6,922 nt of DNA from Gemmatimonadaceae bacterium (lineage in GTDB: Bacteria; Gemmatimonadota; Gemmatimonadetes; Gemmatimonadales; Gemmatimonadaceae). The notes beneath the pieces are model-generated. The model saw only the letters and a program-made list of their open reading frames with translations. It was not told the DNA's origin and did not search any database. Shown piece after piece: positions 1 through 5,866 of this stretch (positions are counted from its first letter, which is position 1; each line of letters starts with the position of its first letter). The stretch lies in NCBI GenBank assembly GCA_017881545.1, contig JADGQU010000119.1, positions 1 to 6,922 on the forward strand, in the 5' to 3' direction. Made by a program: the position numbers and the translations under genes.

Positions 1-269
1 AAGAGCTGATCGGGCCGGACACTGTCGACACGATGCCGCCCGCCACGATCGATGCGTTCCGCAATCACGGCGTCGTCGAAAGAAGCGTGGACAAGAAAGT
101 CGCGGCGGCCGAAGGGCTGCTGAAGGAAATCGAGGCGGTCGGAATATCGATCAGGGAGGTCACCGAGAAACTCCTGGTCGAAGGAATCGCCAGCTTCCAG
201 AAATCATTCGACGAGCTCATCGCCGGGCTCGAGGCGAAGATCGGCTCACTCGCACCTGGCGGGCAGTGA
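1..269 (+). CDS. tal: Transaldolase, C-terminal end (5' truncated by window)
   Basis: This is the last 88 residues of a transaldolase; the reading frame is open to the left edge. Transaldolase moves a dihydroxyacetone unit between sugar phosphates in the non-oxidative pentose phosphate pathway, in the cytoplasm. The visible part begins ELIGPDTVDTMPPATIDAF, which closely resembles the segment near the C-terminus of mycobacterial-type transaldolases (GPDTVNTMP, followed by a helical tail with an AVGI motif and an EEGI-like motif). The Schiff-base lysine lies upstream and is not visible. The stop codon overlaps the GTG start of pyruvate kinase by four bases (GTGA). In some bacteria this transaldolase type is fused to glucose-6-phosphate isomerase; here the isomerase is a separate gene two genes downstream. 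Family assignment is firm. The subtype is inferred from the tail only. Confidence 0.88.
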   Translation, partial: ELIGPDTVDTMPPATIDAFRNHGVVERSVDKKVAAAEGLLKEIEAVGISIREVTEKLLVEGIASFQKSFDELIAGLEAKIGSLAPGGQ

Positions 270-1678
270 CCGGCATCTACACCCCCCGCACCAAGATCGT
301 CTGCACGCTTGGCCCCTCGACCTCGACCGCTGACGCGATTCGCGGACTGATCGAGGCGGGCATGAACGTCGCCCGCGTGAACTTCTCGCACGGGACGCAC
401 GAACAGCACGCGGCGACGATTGCGATGGTTCGGGGACTCGCGGAGGAGGGTGGGAAGCCCATCGCCATTCTGGGCGACCTTCAGGGACCGCGAATCAGGA
501 TCGGAGATCTCCCCGCGCCGATCACGCTCAAGGTCGGCGAAGACGTCGTGCTCGTGCACGAGGGTGAGGAGAAGAACGGCGAGATTCCAGTCACCTATGA
601 CAAGCTCGCGCACGACGTGCGCGTTGGCGACAGGATTCTGATCGACGACGGACTGATCGAGCTCGTCGCGCTCGAGGTCGGAAACGGCCGCGTCAAGGCG
701 AGGGTTCTGAACGGTGGCGGGCTGAAAAGTCACAAGGGGATGAACCTGCCGGGCATTCAGGTCTCCGCACCGTCGATCACCGAGAAAGATGTTGCCGACA
801 TCCACTTCGCCGTGAAGCATGAAGTGGACTACCTCGCGCTCAGTTTTGTAAGGCGCCCGGAGGACATCGAATCGCTCCGCGAGATGATTCCGAAGTGGCT
901 GCTGGTCGTGTCGAAAATCGAGAAGGACGTCGCGCTACAGAACATCGAGGCGATAGTCCGGGTCAGCGATGCGGTGATGGTCGCGCGCGGCGACCTGGGG
1001 GTGGAGCTCCCGTTCGAGGCGGTGCCAGGAGCGCAGAAGAGAATCATTCGCCTGGCGAACAGGTACGGCCGCCCGGTCATCACCGCGACGCAGATGCTGG
1101 AGTCGATGATCACGAATCCGCGCCCGACACGCGCCGAAGCGAGCGATGTCGCCAACGCCATCATGGACGGAACCGACGCCGTGATGTTATCCGCCGAGAC
1201 CGCGGCGGGCTCCTACCCGCGCCTGGCGGTCGAGGCGATGACGCGCATCATCAAGGAGATCGAGACGCATCCGCCAGTCGCTCCTTTCGCCGGCGCCGAG
1301 CAGGGCGATGGAGTAGTGACAACCGAAGTTGCAATCGCTGCCGCGACAGTCGCGGCAGTCGGAATGCTCGGGGCACCGCTCGTCGTCGTCTTCACAAAGA
1401 GTGGTTTTTCCGCGCGCGTCGTCGCGTCGAAGCGGCCTCCCGTTCCGATCCTCGCCCTTACCGACGAGGAGCGGACTTACCGGCAGCTCGCGATGGTGTG
1501 GGGTGTCGTGCCGGCGCTGGTGCCGCACTGCGCCGACTACGATGCGATGATGATGCAAACCAAGAGCGTCGTCGTGAGCCGTGAGCTCGCGTCGAATGGA
1601 GACCGCATCATCGTCACCGCCGGCGTGCCGTTCGACATGCCAGGGACAACCAATCTGCTCAAGGTGGAGACCGTCTGA
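266..1678 (+). CDS. pyk: Pyruvate kinase
   Basis: This 470-residue protein converts phosphoenolpyruvate and ADP to pyruvate and ATP, the last step of glycolysis. Its length is normal for bacterial enzymes. It opens with RTKIVCTLGPS (residues 8-18), then RVNFSHG (37-43) with the nucleotide and substrate-binding Arg and Asn. The B domain runs from about 72 to 170. The active-site signature is VVSKIEKD (214-221), with catalytic Lys217 and metal ligand Glu219; MVARGDLGVELP (238-249) carries Asp243. ATQMLESM (274-281) and GTDAVMLSAETAAG (302-315) complete the barrel, and a C domain follows from about 350. At the monovalent-cation site it reads DLQGPRIRI (71-79), the Leu/Gln/basic/Ile pattern of K+-independent enzymes rather than the Glu form. 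The start is GTG overlapping the tal stop; no in-frame ATG lies near the conserved N-terminus. I see no strong ribosome binding site, so translation is probably coupled to tal. Confidence 0.97.
   Translation: MTGIYTPRTKIVCTLGPSTSTADAIRGLIEAGMNVARVNFSHGTHEQHAATIAMVRGLAEEGGKPIAILGDLQGPRIRIGDLPAPITLKVGEDVVLVHEGEEKNGEIPVTYDKLAHDVRVGDRILIDDGLIELVALEVGNGRVKARVLNGGGLKSHKGMNLPGIQVSAPSITEKDVADIHFAVKHEVDYLALSFVRRPEDIESLREMIPKWLLVVSKIEKDVALQNIEAIVRVSDAVMVARGDLGVELPFEAVPGAQKRIIRLANRYGRPVITATQMLESMITNPRPTRAEASDVANAIMDGTDAVMLSAETAAGSYPRLAVEAMTRIIKEIETHPPVAPFAGAEQGDGVVTTEVAIAAATVAAVGMLGAPLVVVFTKSGFSARVVASKRPPVPILALTDEERTYRQLAMVWGVVPALVPHCADYDAMMMQTKSVVVSRELASNGDRIIVTAGVPFDMPGTTNLLKVETV
1662..1669 (+). promoter_or_regulatory. 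Ribosome binding site supporting a CTG start
   Basis: The purine-rich sequence AGGTGGAG lies five bases before CTG 1675-1677. This is a good Shine-Dalgarno match at normal spacing, inside the last codons of pyk. It supports initiation at the CTG that overlaps the pyk stop codon (CTGA). Confidence 0.6.
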
Positions 1679-2457
1679 AGCTCACTTTCCTGGGGACAGG
1701 AACCAGCTTTGGCATCCCGCAGATCGGATGCGCGTGCGAAGTGTGCAGGTCGACGGACCCGAGGGACAAGCGAACGCGCGTCGGCGCGATCGTGGTGACG
1801 GATGGAGGCACGAACATCCTGATCGACACTCCGCCCGAGCTGCGCCTCCAGCTCATCGCCGCGGGCATCAGCAGTGTCGACGCTATTCTGTTCACGCACG
1901 ATCACGCTGATCACGTGCACGGAATTGACGACATCCGCGCGCTTTCCGACCGCAGCGATGTTCCGATCGCGATGTACGGACCACCCGATTCCATGGCGCG
2001 ATTGGCGCAGCGGTTCGCGTACATCTTCGACGAGCGCATCCGTCCCCTTCCGGGAACGACCAAGCCCGAAGGCCGCGCGCACCCGGTGCCTCCGGGAAAG
2101 ACCTTTCGCATAGGAGACGTGGATGTCACGCCGGTTTCCGTCCCACACGGACCCACCTCCGTCTACGGCTACCGCATCGGCGACCTCGGCTACATCACCG
2201 ACGCGAAGGAGCTGCCGGAAGCAGCGATCCGCGCGTTTCGTGGAGTCGACGTCCTCGTGCTGAACGCGCTCTTCCGCACTCCACACCCGACGCACCTGAG
2301 CGTGTCGGAGGCCGTGAGCGCGGCGCAGAAAATTGGGGCGCGGCAGACATGGCTCACACATCTCACCCACCGCACCAGCCACGCCGAGCTGGAGGCGGAG
2401 CTGCCGCCCGGTATCGCTCCTGCATACGACGGACTGACGGTTCAGGTTAACCAATGA
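1675..2457 (+). CDS. PhnP-like metallo-beta-lactamase-fold hydrolase
   Basis: This is a 260-residue metal-dependent hydrolase of the PhnP / COG1235 type, probably a phosphodiesterase; the substrate is unknown. I place the start at CTG 1675. The frame from there reads MKLTFLGTGTSFGIP (with CTG read as Met), the standard first beta strand of the family, and includes the cysteine cluster Cys19-x-Cys21-x-x-Cys24. In E. coli PhnP an equivalent three-Cys-plus-His cluster binds a structural zinc. The nearest GTG (1741) would begin at residue 23 and remove strand one and two cysteines. The metal motif is HDHADH (75-80). Further ligand candidates are His158 (VPHGP), Asp176 (YITDAKE), and His229/His232 in LTHLTHRTSH; AYDGL ends the fold. 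The gene overlaps pyk by four bases and pgi by four bases (ATGA), so it is embedded in the glycolytic run. A housecleaning role on a phosphorylated metabolite is possible, but that is inference. No phn genes are visible. Confidence 0.88.
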   Translation: MKLTFLGTGTSFGIPQIGCACEVCRSTDPRDKRTRVGAIVVTDGGTNILIDTPPELRLQLIAAGISSVDAILFTHDHADHVHGIDDIRALSDRSDVPIAMYGPPDSMARLAQRFAYIFDERIRPLPGTTKPEGRAHPVPPGKTFRIGDVDVTPVSVPHGPTSVYGYRIGDLGYITDAKELPEAAIRAFRGVDVLVLNALFRTPHPTHLSVSEAVSAAQKIGARQTWLTHLTHRTSHAELEAELPPGIAPAYDGLTVQVNQ

Positions 2458-3830
2458 CGCTCTCGCTCGACTATTCCAACATGATGATCTCGCCTGGCGG
2501 GATCGACCAGAAAGCCTGGGCCGCCGCCGGGAAACAGTTCGCGGACGCGAAGCGCGGCTTCGATTCGTTGCGATCAGGTGGCACTGTCGGATTCGTGGAT
2601 TTGCCGGCGGACAAGAAGCTGCTCGACCAGGTCACGACCTTTTCGGCGGCAGCCCGCGGCAAGTACGACGACGTGGTGATCCTCGGCATCGGCGGATCCG
2701 CGCTCGGCCCAATTGCGCTGCGCACAGCGCTCCGACCGAGCGGCTGGAACATGCTCGACGAAAAGGCTCGCGATGGCTACCCGCGACTTCACGTGCTCGA
2801 CAACGTGGATCCGGAGACGATCGCCGCGCTGCTCGGGCGCCTACAGCTCGCGCGCACGCTGTTCATCGTCACTTCCAAGTCCGGCGGAACGGCCGAGACC
2901 ATGGCGCAGTTCGTCATCGTCCACGATCGAATAACAGCGGCGAAGCTTGATGTCTCGAAGCAGATGGTGTTCATCACCGATCCGAAGCAGGGCGCGCTGC
3001 GGCCATTGGCCGAGCGGCTCAAGGTCCCTGCGCTCGACATTCCGCAAAGTGTGGGCGGCCGGTTCAGCGTGCTGACTCCGGTCGGGACGTTGCCGGCGGC
3101 GCTCATCGGCATCGACGTGCGATCCCTTCTTGCCGGCGCCGGCGAGATGGCCAAGCGCTGCGACAACGCGGATCTCGCGGCGAATCCGGCCGGCGTTTAC
3201 GCGATGCTTCAGTGGCTCGCCGACACCCAGCTGAAAAAGTCGATCGCCGTCTTTATGCCGTACTCCGATCCGTTGCGCGATTTTGCGGCGTGGTTCGTCC
3301 AGCTCTGGGCCGAGAGTCTCGGTAAGAAGCGGCCGGACGGCACGGCTGTTGGATCTACACCTCTGGCGGCCCTCGGCGCGACGGACCAGCACGCGCAGGT
3401 GCAGCTCTTCATGGAAGGGCCGGCCGACAAGACGGTGACGTTCGTCGCGATAAAAGAGCGCTCGACGGACGTGAAAATCCCGGCAGCTTTTTCCGATGTG
3501 AAGGAGCTCGGCTACCTCGCGGGGCATTCGCTCAGTGAGCTGATCGACATCGAGCAGCGCGCCACAGCCGGCGCTCTGGCCCGGCGCGGTCGGCCGAACA
3601 TGACGTTCCACGTCGACCGCGTGGATGCCGCGCACGTCGGCGAGCTGATGATGCTCCTCGAGATCGCTACGGCTTACGCCGGGCAGCTGTACGGGATCGA
3701 CGCGTTCAATCAGCCGGGCGTCGAGCTGGGAAAGCAGTTCGCTTACGCGCTGCTAGGCCGGCCAGGCGCGGATGCCGCAAAAAAGGAATGGGAGTCGCTA
3801 CCTAAGAGCGATTCCCGTTGGACGGTATAG
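2454..3830 (+). CDS. pgi: Glucose-6-phosphate isomerase
   Basis: This 458-residue protein interconverts glucose 6-phosphate and fructose 6-phosphate in glycolysis and gluconeogenesis. It is the short bacterial type, close to Bacillus enzymes in size and shorter than the roughly 550-residue E. coli form. Visible motifs are ILGIGGSALGP (76-86), the phosphate-binding VTSKSGGTAET (139-149), and VGGRFSVLTPVG (200-211) with Arg203. The catalytic residues follow: Glu287 in QLWAESLGKK, His313 in GATDQHAQ, and Lys427 in the C-terminal signature AFNQPGVELGK (417-427). The residue before the VGGRF signature is Ser198-Gln-type (PQSVGGRF) where many relatives have ENVGGRF, a small deviation. The ATG overlaps the hydrolase stop (ATGA). 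All key residues are present, so it should be active. Confidence 0.97.
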   Translation: MTLSLDYSNMMISPGGIDQKAWAAAGKQFADAKRGFDSLRSGGTVGFVDLPADKKLLDQVTTFSAAARGKYDDVVILGIGGSALGPIALRTALRPSGWNMLDEKARDGYPRLHVLDNVDPETIAALLGRLQLARTLFIVTSKSGGTAETMAQFVIVHDRITAAKLDVSKQMVFITDPKQGALRPLAERLKVPALDIPQSVGGRFSVLTPVGTLPAALIGIDVRSLLAGAGEMAKRCDNADLAANPAGVYAMLQWLADTQLKKSIAVFMPYSDPLRDFAAWFVQLWAESLGKKRPDGTAVGSTPLAALGATDQHAQVQLFMEGPADKTVTFVAIKERSTDVKIPAAFSDVKELGYLAGHSLSELIDIEQRATAGALARRGRPNMTFHVDRVDAAHVGELMMLLEIATAYAGQLYGIDAFNQPGVELGKQFAYALLGRPGADAAKKEWESLPKSDSRWTV

Positions 3831-3970
3831 ACCATTCGGAGGCTATAAGCGGACTGGGAGACTCGGGCCACCAGGTTAGGCTGGGGGGACTACTTGGATC
3901 CCCCGTAAGCGACCCCGATGTCATTAGTTTTCCTTGCGACGACCATAACCCCAAACGAGTTTGTGACTAC
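3831..3970 (+). promoter_or_regulatory. pgi-aldolase intergenic region, possible promoter/leader
   Basis: This 140-base gap is the only sizeable non-coding stretch, in a window where other junctions overlap or are about 40 bases long. It is less GC-rich in its second half (around 3915-3970). It contains the hairpin described at 3884-3904. TATAAG at 3844-3849 resembles a -10 box, but the TTGGAC at 3818-3823 is 20 bases away, too far for a good sigma-70 promoter. No T-run terminator follows pgi. The aldolase frame is open through this gap back to TTG 3818, but the added residues look unlike a conserved protein, so I treat it as untranslated. A separate promoter for the aldolase gene is inferred from the gap alone. 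Confidence 0.35.
3884..3904 (+). other. Hairpin GGGGGA/TCCCCC in the aldolase leader
   Basis: Arms GGGGGA (3884-3889) and TCCCCC (3899-3904) are perfectly complementary with a nine-base loop. No T-tract follows directly, so it is not a typical intrinsic terminator. It could be a leader RNA structure or chance. Confidence 0.35.
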
Positions 3971-5374
3971 ATGTTCGTAAATCCATTCGGAAAAGCCGTA
4001 ACAGTGATGGACGGTCGCGTGACCGTCCACGACGAGTCCGCCATCGCATCTCCCGCGATGGACAAGCTCGTCTACACTGCCGTGTTCGGAGAGCCCGACG
4101 ATCGGGAGGACGCGCGCTGGTTGATCTGGGAGATCGGACAGGCGGTTGGCGTGCGGCCGTCGTCCATTCACGATCTTTATTTGGCGCGCGGCCGTGGACT
4201 CTGCGCTGGCTTCACCGTTCCCGCGATGAACATTCGCGGCATGGTGTACGACACCGGGCGCGCGCTTTTCCGCTCCGCGGTCAGGCTCAAGGTCGGAGCG
4301 CTCATCCAGGAGATCGCGCGCTCTGAGATAGCTTACACGGATCAGCGGCCGTCCGAGTACGTGGCGGTGATAATGGGGGCGGCGCTGCGCGAAGGATTCC
4401 GCGGACCGATCTTCATTCAGGGCGATCATTTCCAGGTCAGCGTCAAGAAGTTCGCCGTTGACCCGGTGACGGAAGTGAATGGCGTGAAGCAGCTCGCGCG
4501 CGAAGCGATCGCGGCGGGGTTCTACAATATCGATGTCGACACTTCCACTCTGGTCGATCTCTCGAAGCCGACTCTCAAGGAACAGCAGCGCACCAACTAC
4601 GAACAGGGAGTCGAGCTCGCGCTGACTGTGAGACAGTTGCAGCCCGAGGGCGTCAACATCTCCATCGGGGGCGAGATCGGCGAGGTCGGCACCGAGAATT
4701 CCACGGTCGAAGAGCTTGTGACCTATATGGACGGCTTCAACGCGACGCTCGCGAAACGAGCGCCGGGCACTGAGGGGCTGTCCAAGATCAGTGTGCAGTC
4801 GGGAACTACGCACGGCGGAGTCGTTCTCGCCGACGGCAGCATCGCCGACGTCAAGATCGACTTCGACACGCTGGCGCGACTGTCCAAGGTTGCCCGCGAA
4901 AAATACGGACTCGCCGGCGCCGTTCAGCACGGTGCATCGACGCTCCCCGATGACGCGTTCCACAATTTCCCGCGCACGGAGACCGCCGAGATACACCTCG
5001 CGACGAACTTTCAGACGATGTTGTTCGACAACATTCCGGACGCGTTGCGTAACGAGATCTACGAGTGGCTGCGGCAGAACGCGAAGGATGAGCGGAAGCC
5101 CGGTGACAGCGACGAGCAGTTCTTTTACAAGACCCGGAAGAAGGCGATTGGCCCGTTCAAGAAGCGGTTCTGGGATCTGCCGGCTGACGTGAAGGCACGG
5201 CTCGCCAAAGCGTACGAAGAGAAATTCAGCTTTCTCTTTACGAAATTGGCGGTGGTCAACACCCGCGATGTAGTCGATCGATTCGTCAAGCCGGTCGAGC
5301 AGCACAAGCCGCAGCCGCACCCCGATCTCGCGGTCGTGGAAGCCGCTCCCGATGACGCGGATCTGAGTGACTGA
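3971..5374 (+). CDS. fba: Class II fructose-bisphosphate aldolase family protein (large form)
   Basis: This zinc-dependent class II aldolase-family protein has 467 residues from ATG 3971. It most likely cleaves or forms fructose 1,6-bisphosphate in glycolysis/gluconeogenesis; tagatose-bisphosphate or another ketose substrate is not excluded. The barrel core begins at GFTVPAMNIRG (about 80-90). QGDHFQ (150-155) carries the expected first zinc His153 and the preceding Asp. NIDVDTSTLVDLS (186-198) is the next active-site strand. GGEIGEVG (233-240) supplies the Glu-rich metal region, GTTHGG (278-283) follows, and VQHGASTLP (318-326) supplies another His. About 80 residues precede the core and about 110 follow it, so it is well above the 285-360 residues of common FbaA/FbaB types; I recognise this as a distinct long family rather than a fusion. 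The start is uncertain: ATG 4007, ATG 4058 and TTG 3818 are alternatives, and none has a clear ribosome binding site. The VTVHDES stretch after 4007 looks conserved, which favours 3971. The stop overlaps the next gene by eight bases. Confidence 0.85.
   Translation: MFVNPFGKAVTVMDGRVTVHDESAIASPAMDKLVYTAVFGEPDDREDARWLIWEIGQAVGVRPSSIHDLYLARGRGLCAGFTVPAMNIRGMVYDTGRALFRSAVRLKVGALIQEIARSEIAYTDQRPSEYVAVIMGAALREGFRGPIFIQGDHFQVSVKKFAVDPVTEVNGVKQLAREAIAAGFYNIDVDTSTLVDLSKPTLKEQQRTNYEQGVELALTVRQLQPEGVNISIGGEIGEVGTENSTVEELVTYMDGFNATLAKRAPGTEGLSKISVQSGTTHGGVVLADGSIADVKIDFDTLARLSKVAREKYGLAGAVQHGASTLPDDAFHNFPRTETAEIHLATNFQTMLFDNIPDALRNEIYEWLRQNAKDERKPGDSDEQFFYKTRKKAIGPFKKRFWDLPADVKARLAKAYEEKFSFLFTKLAVVNTRDVVDRFVKPVEQHKPQPHPDLAVVEAAPDDADLSD
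4008..4029 (+). repeat. Perfect 9-bp inverted repeat with 4-base loop
   Basis: Arms TGGACGGTC (4008-4016) and GACCGTCCA (4021-4029) are exact reverse complements around the loop GCGT. The repeat overlaps the in-frame ATG at 4007 and codes for DGRVTVH in the aldolase frame. As RNA it is a stable hairpin just after the likely start. As DNA it could be an operator. Confidence 0.6.
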
Positions 5375-5825
5375 CGCCCGTAGCCACGCAAAGGAAGCTC
5401 CTGAGGCTGTTCGTGAGATAATCCGGCGCGCGGGGCACGAGCTCCGGAACGCCTTGAGCGGTGTCGCGGTAAATGTCGAGGTCGTGCGCAGCAGGGCGGG
5501 CCGCGGAGGCTCGGCGGTCGCGGGGGAGCAGACATCGTTCGCCGAGCGCGCGTCGGCCCAGGTGGAGGAGGCGAGCAAGCTGACCGATGGCTTGCTGGCG
5601 CTGGTGAGCTCGGTATTGGCAGCGCAGGCGGCCGGAACGCTGAAGGAGCCGGGCGGACATAGCGCTGGAAGTCAAATCGAGCTAATGATTTATGGCGATA
5701 CCGCTGCCGCCGTTGTGTCCGATATCGAGCGCCTCGCCAGCCGTATCGGCGTAGGGGTCGAGCAGCACGGGCGGAGCGTTATATTAACCATCTTGCCGGA
5801 AGAAAAAAGCCATTCCAAAGACTGA
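5367..5825 (+). CDS. Small histidine-kinase-like phosphoacceptor (DHp) protein without a recognisable ATPase domain
   Basis: This 152-residue soluble protein has no signal peptide or membrane segment. Residues 15-40 read as an H-box helix: IIRRAGHELRNALSGVAV, with His24 as the likely phosphoacceptor, matching HELRNPL-type HisKA motifs except that the proline is alanine. A second helix (about 58-90, ERASAQVEEASKLTDGLLAL) completes a possible DHp hairpin. The remaining roughly 60 residues (IELMIYGD...VILTILPEE) are too short for a HATPase domain and lack N, G1 and G2 boxes. It could be a phosphotransferase in the style of Spo0B or ChpT, which have a DHp bundle and a degenerate ATPase domain, or a decayed kinase. 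The NtrC-type regulator directly downstream is the obvious partner. The GTG start overlaps the aldolase stop (GTGACTGA); no in-frame ATG lies before residue 107. The function is inferred from the H-box and context only. Confidence 0.65.
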   Translation: MTDARSHAKEAPEAVREIIRRAGHELRNALSGVAVNVEVVRSRAGRGGSAVAGEQTSFAERASAQVEEASKLTDGLLALVSSVLAAQAAGTLKEPGGHSAGSQIELMIYGDTAAAVVSDIERLASRIGVGVEQHGRSVILTILPEEKSHSKD

Positions 5826-5865
5826 AACCATCTTGCTGGAAGGAAAGAGCCATTCCAAAGCCTGA
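5786..5865 (+). repeat. 40-bp imperfect tandem duplication at the gene junction
   Basis: Copy 1 (5786-5825) and copy 2 (5826-5865) match at 36 of 40 positions; the differences are 5797/5837, 5803/5843, 5807/5847 and 5821/5861. Copy 1 encodes the last codons and stop of the small DHp protein. Copy 2 repeats that end, including a TGA, in a shifted phase (40 is not a multiple of three), and forms the whole spacer before the next ATG at 5867. Confidence 0.92.
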
Positions 5866-5866
5866 A

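Noticed and set aside
1537..2454. A 305-codon - strand frame opposite the hydrolase gene
   Set aside because: The + strand carries a clear metallo-beta-lactamase fold. The antisense product has low-complexity composition and no motif.
3844..3849. TATAAG as a sigma-70 -10 box with TTGGAC 3818-3823 as -35
   Set aside because: The 20-base spacer is outside the usual 16-18 range, so I do not list it as a promoter.
3850..3910. Resemblance of the leader to SRP RNA (CCAGGTTAGG) or a cobalamin-riboswitch box (GGGAGAC)
   Set aside because: The GGAA tetraloop and AGCAG side of SRP RNA are missing, and the upstream conserved blocks of a B12 riboswitch are absent. The matches are short and probably chance.
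3884..3910. Intrinsic terminator after pgi
   Set aside because: The hairpin lacks a following T-run and sits more than 50 bases after the stop codon.
3818..3970. TTG 3818 start adding 51 residues to the aldolase
   Set aside because: It would overlap pgi by 13 bases, has no ribosome binding site, and the added residues resemble no part of the family; ATG 3971 fits better.
3890..5578. A 562-codon open frame on the - strand opposite the aldolase gene
   Set aside because: It mirrors the codon pattern of a strongly conserved + strand gene in GC-rich DNA, and its translation is Arg/Asp/Leu-rich with no recognisable domain.
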